This document shows positions 52,972 to 60,951 of a stretch of 64,000 nt of DNA, piece by piece. A program made the position numbers and the translations under genes. Position 1 is the stretch's first letter; each line of letters opens with the position of its first letter. Below the pieces are notes generated by a model that worked only from the letters and a program-made list of their open reading frames with translations, did no database searches and was not told where the DNA came from. The stretch is from Pelagomonas calceolata (taxonomy: Eukaryota; Sar; Pelagophyceae; Pelagomonadales; Pelagomonadaceae), in the NCBI GenBank assembly GCA_918797485.1, contig CAKKNE010000002.1, positions 4,306,501 to 4,370,500 of the forward strand. Reading direction: 5' to 3'.

Positions 52972-54153
52972 ATGATCGGCCGCTCGAGCCTCGGCCTCAT
53001 GGTCGAGCGCCACCACGACGCGCCGCAGTCGACGGCGGCGGGCTGCCTGCGGCGCGACGGCGGGCCGCGCATGACGCACGCCATCCTCAATCCGTCGTCA
53101 GAAGGTTCTACGTGGGGCAACGGACTGCGGGGCTACGACCTGAAATATGCAAGACGCGTCCCGCGCGTCCGTAAATTCGAGTGGGGTTCTGTTGATGACC
53201 ACTCCTTCGTGCCTTCGGCGATGTCGCTGGCTTCTCTGTCTATTGGTAGCCAAGCGCGAGGCGCTCGGGTCGCGGCCATCGGGTCCTTTGCCTCTTCGCA
53301 GCCTACCTCCTACGCTGAAACCTCTCAGAGGTTGCTGGAGCCCCAAGGCTCGGCCTATCTAGAGACAAAGCCTTACCCTGTCGATTTGGCGGAACGCGAC
53401 AAGCGCGTGGCAAAGCAATGGTTCTCGCCGAATCTGATCGGGAACGTGAAACAGAGAAAACGACGGTACAAGACGCCGGCATCGCGAGGGGCTTCTCAAT
53501 CAATCAAAGTGCAAAATAAAGACTACGATCGCCGCATCGAGGGCGGCCGCCTCTTCCAGAAGAAGGAGGTGCTCCAGTCGAATTCGTCGCTCTACGGGAG
53601 CATGTCCGGTAGAACGTCGCAGCCGGGCACCGTGGCCTCGTCGACCGAAGGGTATAGGAACAAACTCCACGCGAAGCACTCTTCGGATTTTTTCTTAGAT
53701 GATCCGCCGACCGAGGCGAAATTGTTCGGTACCGAGGCGGACACGAACCAGAGCGGTTCGGCGCCGACGAAGCGCGACTTACAAGCACTAGCGAGGATCA
53801 CGCGGCCGACGGAGGACCTGGCGTTGCTCGGTGCTGCGTTCTTGGTTCTGGTCGATGGTGCTGCGGATTTGCGGTGGGGCGCCTTTAGACAACGGGCGAA
53901 ACAGTCGTCCTCGGCCTCCGACGCTTTGCGTTTACAACCAAATAGCATCGACGACGCAAGAAGGCGGGCGCTGCACGCCTTCATCGACGGGCGCCTCTCC
54001 GCGAACGTCTCGAATTTCACGACGCGGCAATCGAGAGCGATCCGCAAGCTCGAGGGCTGGGTCCGCGGGGCGCTGGCCAAGGCCGACGCGCACATCGCCG
54101 ACACGTACGGGCCCGCGCGGACGTCTCCTCCAGAGGACCTCGAGACCGTATAA
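52972..54153 (+). CDS. Conserved-looking protein of unknown function
   Basis: 393 residues from an ATG, one uninterrupted frame. The N-terminal half is basic and Ser-rich (SYAETSQRLLEPQGSAYLET, FSPNLIGNVKQRKRRYKTPA). The C-terminal half has probable helices (RDLQALARITRPTEDLALLG, AAFLVLVDGAADLRWGAFRQ, RAIRKLEGWVRGALAKADAH). No domain was recognised. Convergent with the PHD protein (48 bp). Confidence 0.6.
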   Translation: MIGRSSLGLMVERHHDAPQSTAAGCLRRDGGPRMTHAILNPSSEGSTWGNGLRGYDLKYARRVPRVRKFEWGSVDDHSFVPSAMSLASLSIGSQARGARVAAIGSFASSQPTSYAETSQRLLEPQGSAYLETKPYPVDLAERDKRVAKQWFSPNLIGNVKQRKRRYKTPASRGASQSIKVQNKDYDRRIEGGRLFQKKEVLQSNSSLYGSMSGRTSQPGTVASSTEGYRNKLHAKHSSDFFLDDPPTEAKLFGTEADTNQSGSAPTKRDLQALARITRPTEDLALLGAAFLVLVDGAADLRWGAFRQRAKQSSSASDALRLQPNSIDDARRRALHAFIDGRLSANVSNFTTRQSRAIRKLEGWVRGALAKADAHIADTYGPARTSPPEDLETV

Positions 54154-54201
54154 TAGTACACGTCTTAGTCTTATAGGGCGGTGGTCATAGGGTCGCGTCC
54201 G

Positions 54202-56211
54202 TCAGAGGCCCCGGAGACGCGCGCGCTGCCTTTCTAAAGCCGCGGCCTTGTTCCGCGCGATGCGCGCCTTCTGCTCCTCGGTCAGGCCTCCGCCGCCCGA
54301 GGCGTTCGCCGGGCGCAGGGCCGGGGGCGGCGGTCGCCGCGGTTGGACGGGCGGCGGCGGCGGCGAGCGCCGCTGCGAGAGCGACCCCTGCGAGAGCGCC
54401 ACGGCCGCGGGCACGAGTTTCACATGAGACCGGCGCGGCGGCGGCGCCTCCTGGCTCAGCTGGCTCGCGGGGCGCAGGTCGAGGCGCGGCCGGCGCGGCG
54501 GCGGCGCCTCCTGGCTCAGCTGGCTCGCCGGCCGCAGGTCCAGGGGTCGCTTCCGCGCGACGGGCACGGGGATGCGAAAGGAGGACTTTCGCGGCCCGCG
54601 GCGCGGGGCGCGCCCCGGCGGCGGCGCCGACGCCTCGAAGGACGACTTCTTCTTCTTCCGGCGCGCCGGCGGCGCCTTGCGCCGCGGCGGCGCCGCGCGG
54701 AAGCGGCCGCCCCAGTCGTCTCCAACATCATCCACGTCGGAAACGTCCTTGTCCGAATCGGACCAGCCGCTGCCCTTGTTTACGGTGGGCAGGCGCCGGT
54801 CCGCCCAGCGCACGTCGTCCTCGCCGCCGCCGCCGGCGCGGCCGCGCGTCCAGCCGTCGTCCTCCGCGTCGTCATCCTCGTCGTCCGTGTCGACGTAGCG
54901 GCCCGCGTCGCCGCCGCCGCCGCTCGAGAAGCTCCGCGTGTCGCGGTAGCGGTTGCTGTTGTAGGCGTCCTCGAAGTCCAGGGCGTCGCCGCCGCCCGAC
55001 GCGTGCTGGAGCGCGGCCTGCAGCACGCCGCCGCGCCGCATGCGCTTCGAGCCGCCCCGGCCGAGCGCCGCGCCGAGCGACGCCGACGACCGCCGCGACA
55101 GGTCGAAGCGCGAGTGGTCGAAGCCGCCGTCGTCCTCGGACTCGTCGTTCAGCAGCGAGTCGCGCGCCGCCTTTCTGTCGTCCGCGGAGCCGTGGTCGCT
55201 CTCGTCGGACGAGCCGTCGCTGCACGCGGCCTCGTCGTCCAGGACGTCGTCGTCGTCCTCCTCCGACTCCGCGACGGCGCGGCGGCGGCGTGGCGGCGCC
55301 TCCGAGTCCGCGGCGGCGCGGCGGCGGCGCGGTGGCGGCGGCCGGCGGCGCGGCGGCGGCCGCCCGTCGCCGTCCGAGTCCGAGTCCGCGGCCCGCGCGT
55401 CCTCCTCGGCCTGCAGGCGCCGCGCGAGCGCCGCGTCCGCCGCCTCCTGGGACGCCTCGTCCTCGACGAAGGAGAGGGCCGCGCTCGCGCCGCTCCCGCG
55501 CCGCGGCAGCTCCGGGGCGTGGTTCTTCCGGAGCCGCCGCAGGCGCCGTGGTGGCGGCGACGGCGACGCGATCGACGAGTCGACGGAGCGCCGCGGCTGC
55601 GGCGAGTCGGCCGTCAAGTCGACGACCTCGCGCGGCGACGCGCGCGGCGACTGCGTGAGGCGCCGGTGCCGCGCGCAGAGCACCTCGAAGGGCGTGTCCG
55701 GGTCCTCTCCCGCGGTGGACAGGGCGAAGGGCGTCGACGCCTTGAGGGCGCAGCTCGCGTGGACCGCGGCGCGGCAGCCCGCGTGGCCGCACCGGACGGC
55801 GTTGCCGCGGCCGCAGACGTCGCACCTCGTCGCCGCGCGCTCGGGGCCGACGTCGAGGTCGACGGCGCACATGGCGTCGTCGACCTCGAGCTCGGGCGTC
55901 CAGAGGACGCAGCACACGTGGGCCCAGCCCTTGCGGCCGACGCGCTTCAGGCCGCCGCTGTGCGTGCCGCAGAGGCCACATTTGGGGTCGGCGTGCGCCG
56001 CGCGCGACCCGCGCCGGCCGCTCTGGCAGGGGTCGCAGAACCACCGCCGCGGCGGCGCGCCGACCACGCCGTAGCAGCCCTGATGCACGCGCACGTCGCA
56101 CGCGTCGCAGTCGACGAACGCGCCCGCGTCCGCGCCGCCGCCGCAGACGGCGCAGACCTCGCCGTCTGAGCTCGCGGTGTTGCTTATCGTGCCGCGGCGG
56201 ACCGAGGCCAT
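54202..56211 (-). CDS. PHD-zinc knuckle-PHD (PZP) chromatin protein
   Basis: 669 residues from an ATG. The first PHD is at about 18-66 (VCAVCGGGADAGAFVDCDAC, VRVHQGCYGV, WFCDPC). The knuckle and extended second PHD span about 78-190 (CGLCGTHSGGLKRVGRKGWA, HVCCVLWTPELEV, RCDVCGRGNAVRCGHAGCRA, VHASCA, CARH). This is the order used by BRPF, JADE and AF10/AF17, which read unmodified H3 tails. The long C-terminal part is low-complexity Arg/Asp/Ser/Pro with a duplicated segment and a final basic helix (EEQKARIARNKAAALERQRA). Probable histone reader in an acetyltransferase or DOT1-type complex. Confidence 0.85.
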   Translation of the reverse strand: MASVRRGTISNTASSDGEVCAVCGGGADAGAFVDCDACDVRVHQGCYGVVGAPPRRWFCDPCQSGRRGSRAAHADPKCGLCGTHSGGLKRVGRKGWAHVCCVLWTPELEVDDAMCAVDLDVGPERAATRCDVCGRGNAVRCGHAGCRAAVHASCALKASTPFALSTAGEDPDTPFEVLCARHRRLTQSPRASPREVVDLTADSPQPRRSVDSSIASPSPPPRRLRRLRKNHAPELPRRGSGASAALSFVEDEASQEAADAALARRLQAEEDARAADSDSDGDGRPPPRRRPPPPRRRRAAADSEAPPRRRRAVAESEEDDDDVLDDEAACSDGSSDESDHGSADDRKAARDSLLNDESEDDGGFDHSRFDLSRRSSASLGAALGRGGSKRMRRGGVLQAALQHASGGGDALDFEDAYNSNRYRDTRSFSSGGGGDAGRYVDTDDEDDDAEDDGWTRGRAGGGGEDDVRWADRRLPTVNKGSGWSDSDKDVSDVDDVGDDWGGRFRAAPPRRKAPPARRKKKKSSFEASAPPPGRAPRRGPRKSSFRIPVPVARKRPLDLRPASQLSQEAPPPRRPRLDLRPASQLSQEAPPPRRSHVKLVPAAVALSQGSLSQRRSPPPPPVQPRRPPPPALRPANASGGGGLTEEQKARIARNKAAALERQRARLRGL
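54432..54545. repeat. 60-bp tandem coding duplication in the PZP gene
   Basis: Two units encode LDLRPASQLSQEAPPPRR. The DNA core CCTCCTGGCTCAGCTGGCTC occurs twice, 60 bp apart. A third, diverged VALSQGSLSQRRSPPPP follows in the protein. Confidence 0.8.
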
Positions 56212-56790
56212 CGTCTTGCGCGTCCTTCACCCGCGCGGCGGTTTCTTTGTGGCGTCAATTTTCTTGTGCGCGCCGCCGGTCCGCTGCTCGCGCGCGGAGT
56301 GGTAATGGTAGTTTCCGCGCGCCTCCTGATAACCGCGAAGGCGTTTTGCGTTCAGCACGGTTTCGTCTCGGCAAGTCTTAATACGCGGTGCGGACGCACA
56401 CAGCTCCTTGCTCAGCGAGTGCCACAGCGCGCGGTGCCCTACTGCTGCGGCACCAGCGCTTGGCGCCGCGTATGCACGCCCTCAGCGGCGCGCGCAGGCG
56501 TCCCGTTGTTTGCGAGATTGTCCTCGCGTCTCGGCTTCGCGTCGGGATGAATCCCGCGCCACGGAGGCCTACAGACGCCGAGCCGGACGGCTGTGACGCC
56601 TGGCGGAATCGGTCTTGCTTGCTAGTGTCTTACAGGCCGCTAGCCCACGCGGACTAATTCCACAAGCGCGTTTTTTGGCCTGCCATTGCTCCTTCCGGAC
56701 GCACCTGTGCCACTAGACGGCTGCGTCGAGCGTCTGTGCTGAGCTGCTCTCGTTGCGTAGCGCAGGCGACACAGCCCTCGCACCCTCAAA
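56212..56790. other. Divergent intergenic region
   Basis: 579 bp between the PZP and nucleoporin genes. It contains CTAG element copy 10; no gene or repeat was otherwise seen. Confidence 0.5.
56622..56643 (+). promoter_or_regulatory. CTAG-N14-CTAG upstream element, copy 10
   Basis: Exact core CTAGTGTCTTAC, preceded by GCTTG and followed by AGGCCG then CTAG. It lies 147 bp upstream of the nucleoporin ATG and points toward it. This copy is closest to the consensus. Confidence 0.6.
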
Positions 56791-58299
56791 ATGCCAAGTT
56801 ACAATGGCCGCAGGCGAGGCGGTAGGGGACGTGGACGCGGCCGCAGCAATAACTACAATAACAACCAGAACCAGAACACCTTCGGCGGCGGCAATCAAAA
56901 CATCCCGCTTGGCGCCGCCGGCCAAAACAACGCGTTCGGTGGTGGCATGCAGCAGTCCTCGCCCTTTGGCGGCGGCATGCAGCAATCGAATACCTTCGGC
57001 GGTGGCATGCAGTCGAACAACACCTTCGGCAGCGGCCTGGGCGTCCAGCAGTCGAGTACGTTCGGCGGCGGCCAGTCGTCGACCACGTTTGGCGGCCAGT
57101 CGAACTCGTTCAATCGCGGCGGCCTGGGCATCCAAAGGAACCGGCCGCCGCGGACGCCAGCGCGGACGCAGAACATCCCGCTCGGCTCGGCCGGGACGGC
57201 CTCGACCTTCGGCGCGACCTCATCCCTGGGAAACTCGTCCATGTTCGGCGCGGCGCCCGCGCCGACGACGTTTTTCGGTGGGTCTACCGCGCCGGCGGCC
57301 TCGCCCTTCGGCGGCGGCGGCGGAGCGACGACGTTCGGGGGAGGAGCGCCCGCGGCGACGCCTTCGCCCTTCGGAGGCGCCTCGCCGGGCGGAGCAACGA
57401 CGTTCGGCGCGGCGGCGCCGTCGACGACGTTCGGCGGGGCCGCGGCGTCGCCCTTCGGGGGCGCCTCGCCGGCCGCCGCGTCGCCGTTCGGTGGAGCACA
57501 AACCGCCGCGGCGCCGGGCACGGGCGCGCCGCCCTATGCAGCGACGCCCGACACGACCGTGGACAACTCGAAGCACCGGCAGGTGCTCCTGCCCATCACG
57601 GCCATGCCTCCCTACGCCGGCAAGTCCTTCGAGGAGTTGAGGGTGGAGGACTATCAGCAAGGCAACAAGGGCCGGGGCGGCGCCGCGCCGGCGACGCCGG
57701 CCTTTGGCGGGAGTCCGGCGGCCGTGGCGTCGCCGTTTGGAGGCGCTGCGGCGCCCGCCGCGGCCGCGTCGCCGTTCGGCGGGGCGCCGGCCGCGTCGCC
57801 GTTTGGAGCGAGCCCTGCTGCCCCGGCGGCGGCCGCAAGCCCGTTTGGCGGTGGCCCGGCAACTAGCAGTCCGTTCGGTCAACCCGCGGCCGCGGCGGCG
57901 AGCCCCTTCGGCGGCGCGCAACCGGCCGCCGCGAGCCCCTTTGGCCAGCCGGCGGCGGCCGCGGCCTCGCCTTTTGGCGGAGGCTCGACGCCAGCGTCGA
58001 CGCCGTTCGGCCAGCCGGCCGTGGCGTCGCCGTCGCCTTTCGGCGGTGGAACAACGTTCGGCGGCGGCGCGGCGGCGCCGACGAGCAGTCCGTTCGGCGG
58101 CGGCGCAACGTTCGGGGGATCGGCGTTCGGCCAAAAAGCAGCAGTCGGTGCCGCGGGAAGCGCAAAGGCGGCGAGCGACGGCCCCGGCGGCGGCGGGCCT
58201 TGTACCTGGCCCGAGCTGCCCCAGGCGCCTCCCGCGGAACCCTACACGAGTCCGATACGCCTGGGATCCGTGCCGGAGGTGCCGCCGCCGCCCATCTAG
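56791..58299 (+). CDS. Nup98-like FG nucleoporin with GLEBS motif
   Basis: 502 residues from an ATG. It starts with an RG-rich stretch (RRRGGRGRGRGR), then many FGG/PFGG repeats (TFGGGMQSNNTFGSG, SPFGGASPAAASPFGG). A GLEBS-type Rae1-binding motif is at about 250-292 (KHRQVLLPITAMPPYAGKSF, EELRVEDYQQGNKG), near-identical to the EELR.EDYQ...KG of Nup98. FG repeats continue after it. It ends YTSPIRLGSVPEVPPPPI, without the autoproteolytic HF-S domain of full Nup98. Expected in the central channel or on either face of the nuclear pore, binding Rae1/Gle2. Confidence 0.85.
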   Translation: MPSYNGRRRGGRGRGRGRSNNYNNNQNQNTFGGGNQNIPLGAAGQNNAFGGGMQQSSPFGGGMQQSNTFGGGMQSNNTFGSGLGVQQSSTFGGGQSSTTFGGQSNSFNRGGLGIQRNRPPRTPARTQNIPLGSAGTASTFGATSSLGNSSMFGAAPAPTTFFGGSTAPAASPFGGGGGATTFGGGAPAATPSPFGGASPGGATTFGAAAPSTTFGGAAASPFGGASPAAASPFGGAQTAAAPGTGAPPYAATPDTTVDNSKHRQVLLPITAMPPYAGKSFEELRVEDYQQGNKGRGGAAPATPAFGGSPAAVASPFGGAAAPAAAASPFGGAPAASPFGASPAAPAAAASPFGGGPATSSPFGQPAAAAASPFGGAQPAAASPFGQPAAAAASPFGGGSTPASTPFGQPAVASPSPFGGGTTFGGGAAAPTSSPFGGGATFGGSAFGQKAAVGAAGSAKAASDGPGGGGPCTWPELPQAPPAEPYTSPIRLGSVPEVPPPPI

Positions 58300-58396
58300 C
58301 GTACTAAACGACGTCTGCGGCCTCGCGGACGCCGACGCAGCGCGTCGATTGCGAAGACGCGAGCGAAATTAATTTTGTGAACACTTACTACAACGT

Positions 58397-59173
58397 CTAC
58401 TTCCCGCCTCCTTTGCGCGCCACCTGCTCGAAGCGCTCCCGCGTCTCCGGCGGCAGGTTCGCCCAGGCCTCCTCCACACTAATGTCGGGCACGGGCTGGT
58501 CCGCGGCGAGTTTCGCCGCGCGGTTCTCGTGCCACTTCGACGCGAAGACGTGGAGGCCCGTCATGCGCGGCGGCGGGTCGCCGATGGGCTGGGGCCCGGG
58601 CACCTGGGCCCGGGGGTCGCGCGGGTCGCGCGCCTGCCAGCAGTGCGGCTCCGCGCGGCCCGGCATGGGAAAGTCTCGCTGCGACGACGCCTTATTTTCG
58701 TGAGGTCGGAAGCCCAGCGCCACCCTATAAAGCTGCCGGCGGATGGCGAACGCGACCGCGGCGTCGAAGGGTGCGTGCAGCCCCATGTCCGCGCACGTCC
58801 TTCGCGCTAATAGTTCAGGCTTGTCGCAGGACGAGTCGAGCGTGTCCCAGACGAACTCATCACAAAAACGCTTCTGCTCGTTCGTCGCGTCCACTACGAG
58901 CGTGACGTGCCGCGGCAGCAAAGGTTCGTCGCGCCGCGCTACAAATTTCTGGAGCTGCTGGGCGACTTTCAGTTGCTCTCTCAATGAAGCTGCTATCAAT
59001 GCAACGCATTCTTGCGGGAGCTGCAAATCGTCTACTGTTTGTTTCGCAAACTCTTCGGGCGCCATCCGCGACGCATCGAGGCTCCAGAGGAAGGAGTCGA
59101 CGTGCCTAACTCCTTTGCAGTCGACGTCGACGACTATCGGTGCGAGGTTGCCGGGGAAGACGGTGGTCCGCAT
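58397..59173 (-). CDS. SNF5/SMARCB1-like remodelling subunit with HMG-like tail
   Basis: 258 residues from an ATG. Two SNF5 repeats are clear: about 8-68 (LAPIVVDVDCKGVRHVDSFL, WSLDASRMAPEEFAKQTVDD) and about 84-150 (HVTLVVDATNEQKRFCDEFV, WDTLDSSCDKPELLARRTCA, FAIRRQLYRVALGF). The C-terminus (GLHVFASKWHENRAAKL, SVEEAWANLPPETRERFEQV) resembles an HMG-box-like helix set. Shorter than human SMARCB1 (385). SNF5 is a core subunit of SWI/SNF (BAF/RSC) complexes and contacts the nucleosome acidic patch. Confidence 0.82.
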   Translation of the reverse strand: MRTTVFPGNLAPIVVDVDCKGVRHVDSFLWSLDASRMAPEEFAKQTVDDLQLPQECVALIAASLREQLKVAQQLQKFVARRDEPLLPRHVTLVVDATNEQKRFCDEFVWDTLDSSCDKPELLARRTCADMGLHAPFDAAVAFAIRRQLYRVALGFRPHENKASSQRDFPMPGRAEPHCWQARDPRDPRAQVPGPQPIGDPPPRMTGLHVFASKWHENRAAKLAADQPVPDISVEEAWANLPPETRERFEQVARKGGGK

Positions 59174-59790
59174 CGTTTACGCTGCGTGTGCTGCTTGTCA
59201 CGTGCTGTGCTGTGTTTGAGGGTGTTCCGCGGCGTCGCGCTGTGCAATTTCGCGCAGGCCTCGGCACGCACGTCTCCAAACTGTGCTGTTTCAATACGTC
59301 GATGGCGTTAGCGGCTGACCACGCAGGGAGAGCCGCTTCAGTTCCAATTGCGCTAGCGTCGATAGACATACTAGATGAATGTTTAAAGTTAGACGGGCCG
59401 CTTTTACGCCACCCCGTCTAAGAGGACCTCCAGGGCTCTGGATACGTGCATCTCCGCGCGTATACGGACGACACGTCTGGCTCGCGAGAGGAGGCGCGAG
59501 AGAGCGTTGCGTATTTGTTGCGGCCCGCGGAGCGGACGGCAGCAAGATCTAACCCCTCTGGGCTACAGAAGTGTCATCACAGGGCAACATAGGCGAGTCT
59601 CGGCCCGAGAGGTTCCGCGGCGGCCTAGTTTTAGCACATTAGGCGGTCGCGGCTTTCGCCGGCTACCGCGGCGAGTGGAGCCCCCCGAACCGCCCGCAAA
59701 CGCTTCTAGGACGACCGCGCCCGCTGCGAAAGACGCCCCCCGAGGCTTACAAGACATTTGAAGCCCTGCCCGCGGAGGCGACCCGGCGAC
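59174..59790. other. Divergent intergenic region
   Basis: 617 bp between the SNF5-like and MYB genes. Contains CTAG element copy 11 near its left end. No gene was recognised. Confidence 0.5.
59353..59374 (-). promoter_or_regulatory. CTAG-N14-CTAG upstream element, copy 11 (diverged)
   Basis: The minus strand reads CTAGTATGTCTATCGACG then CTAG. It has the same 14-base spacing as the main form but a diverged interior. It lies 180 bp upstream of the SNF5-like ATG and points toward it. Confidence 0.4.
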
Positions 59791-60849
59791 ATGGAAACCG
59801 CCGCCGATAAGATCGCCCCGCCCGCCGTCAAGGCCGAAGCCAAGCCCGAAGCCCCACCCATACAAGCCCCCCCGCCGCCTGCACCACAACCGCGCCTCTC
59901 GACGCGCAACGGCGGCATAAGACCGGAACCGGCCGCGCCGCGCGACCCGCCGCCCGCGACGCCCACGAAAGCCGCGACGGCGACGCGGCCCACGTCGTCG
60001 CGACGATCGAGCGGCGGCGCGAAGAAGAGCCCGCCCCGCGCGGCGCCGACGTCCGGCAGCGCGCCGTGGTCGGCGAGCGAGGACGCGGAGCTCACGAGAT
60101 TGGTCCAAGCGAGAGGCCCGAGGAGGTGGCCCACCATCGCCGCGGCCATGCCCGGTAGGACCGGCAAGCAGTGTCGAGAGAGGTGGCACAACCAGCTCGA
60201 TCCAGCCGTCTCCAAAGCTCCTTTTACCGTCGACGAAGTGAGAACTATACTAGTCGAGCACCACAAGCGCGGCAACCGCTGGGCCGAAATTAGTAGAATG
60301 CTGCCCGGCCGCACGGATAATGCGGTCAAGAACCACTGGAACGCTTCATTACGAAGAAGGTTCGAACGGTTTGTGGCGGAGGAGGTCGGCCCTGAGGCCA
60401 TCCAGCAGCAGCCGTCGCGCGGCGACGCGCCGGGCCCGAAGGGCCGCGACGCGCCGACGCCGGCCTTCGATTTGTCGGGGCCGTTGCTAGAAAAAGCCCT
60501 CGCCGCTTGTGTGGGCGGTGCGTCCTCACCAGCACCCGGTACAGGAGGGCGCGCGACCGGCGCGTCGCCGCAACGCAAGCGCCAGCGACGGTGGCAGGCG
60601 GCGCCGCGGCCGGGCACCTTCGCGGCTGACCTCGTTGAGGAAGTCCCGCGCGGGCGACTGGGCAAGCTCGCGACGGTCAATGAAGAGGGCAAGCCCTCTA
60701 TTGTGCCCAGCACGCCGCGGCGCGACGGCGCGGGCGTCAACGGCGACGGCGCGCCGCTGCCGCCGATTCCCGCGACGCCGTGCGTATTGCGGCGTCCTTT
60801 CATTCATGTGACGACGCGGCTGACGACCAAAAAATTCAAAGCATATTAG
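59791..60849 (+). CDS. R2R3 MYB transcription factor
   Basis: The ATG at 59791 ([14 protein letters not shown]) gives 352 residues. R2 at about 91-140 ([37 protein letters not shown]) and R3 at about 143-190 ([48 protein letters not shown]) keep the spaced Trp residues, with the first R3 Trp replaced by Phe as is common. The rest is Pro/Ala/Arg-rich. It is a sequence-specific nuclear regulator of the c-MYB/plant R2R3 type. Followed closely (about 100 bp) by the SANT gene on the same strand. Confidence 0.9.
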   Translation: METAADKIAPPAVKAEAKPEAPPIQAPPPPAPQPRLSTRNGGIRPEPAAPRDPPPATPTKAATATRPTSSRRSSGGAKKSPPRAAPTSGSAPWSASEDAELTRLVQARGPRRWPTIAAAMPGRTGKQCRERWHNQLDPAVSKAPFTVDEVRTILVEHHKRGNRWAEISRMLPGRTDNAVKNHWNASLRRRFERFVAEEVGPEAIQQQPSRGDAPGPKGRDAPTPAFDLSGPLLEKALAACVGGASSPAPGTGGRATGASPQRKRQRRWQAAPRPGTFAADLVEEVPRGRLGKLATVNEEGKPSIVPSTPRRDGAGVNGDGAPLPPIPATPCVLRRPFIHVTTRLTTKKFKAY

Positions 60850-60951
60850 ACTACCGATCCGAATGAGGACACACTAACTCTCTTCCCGACGCGTCTCTTT
60901 GACGCCATCGCGGCGACGAGCGAACGACTCATAGATTACGATACACACGCA

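Noticed and set aside
54343-56169. 608-codon plus-strand open frame opposite the PZP gene
   Set aside because: Composition is Arg/Ala/Val-only and mirrors the GC-rich PZP coding strand, which has unmistakable PHD fingers. It is an antisense shadow.
59758-59790. Upstream start for the MYB gene
   Set aside because: The codon is TTG. The ATG at 59791 is a better start.
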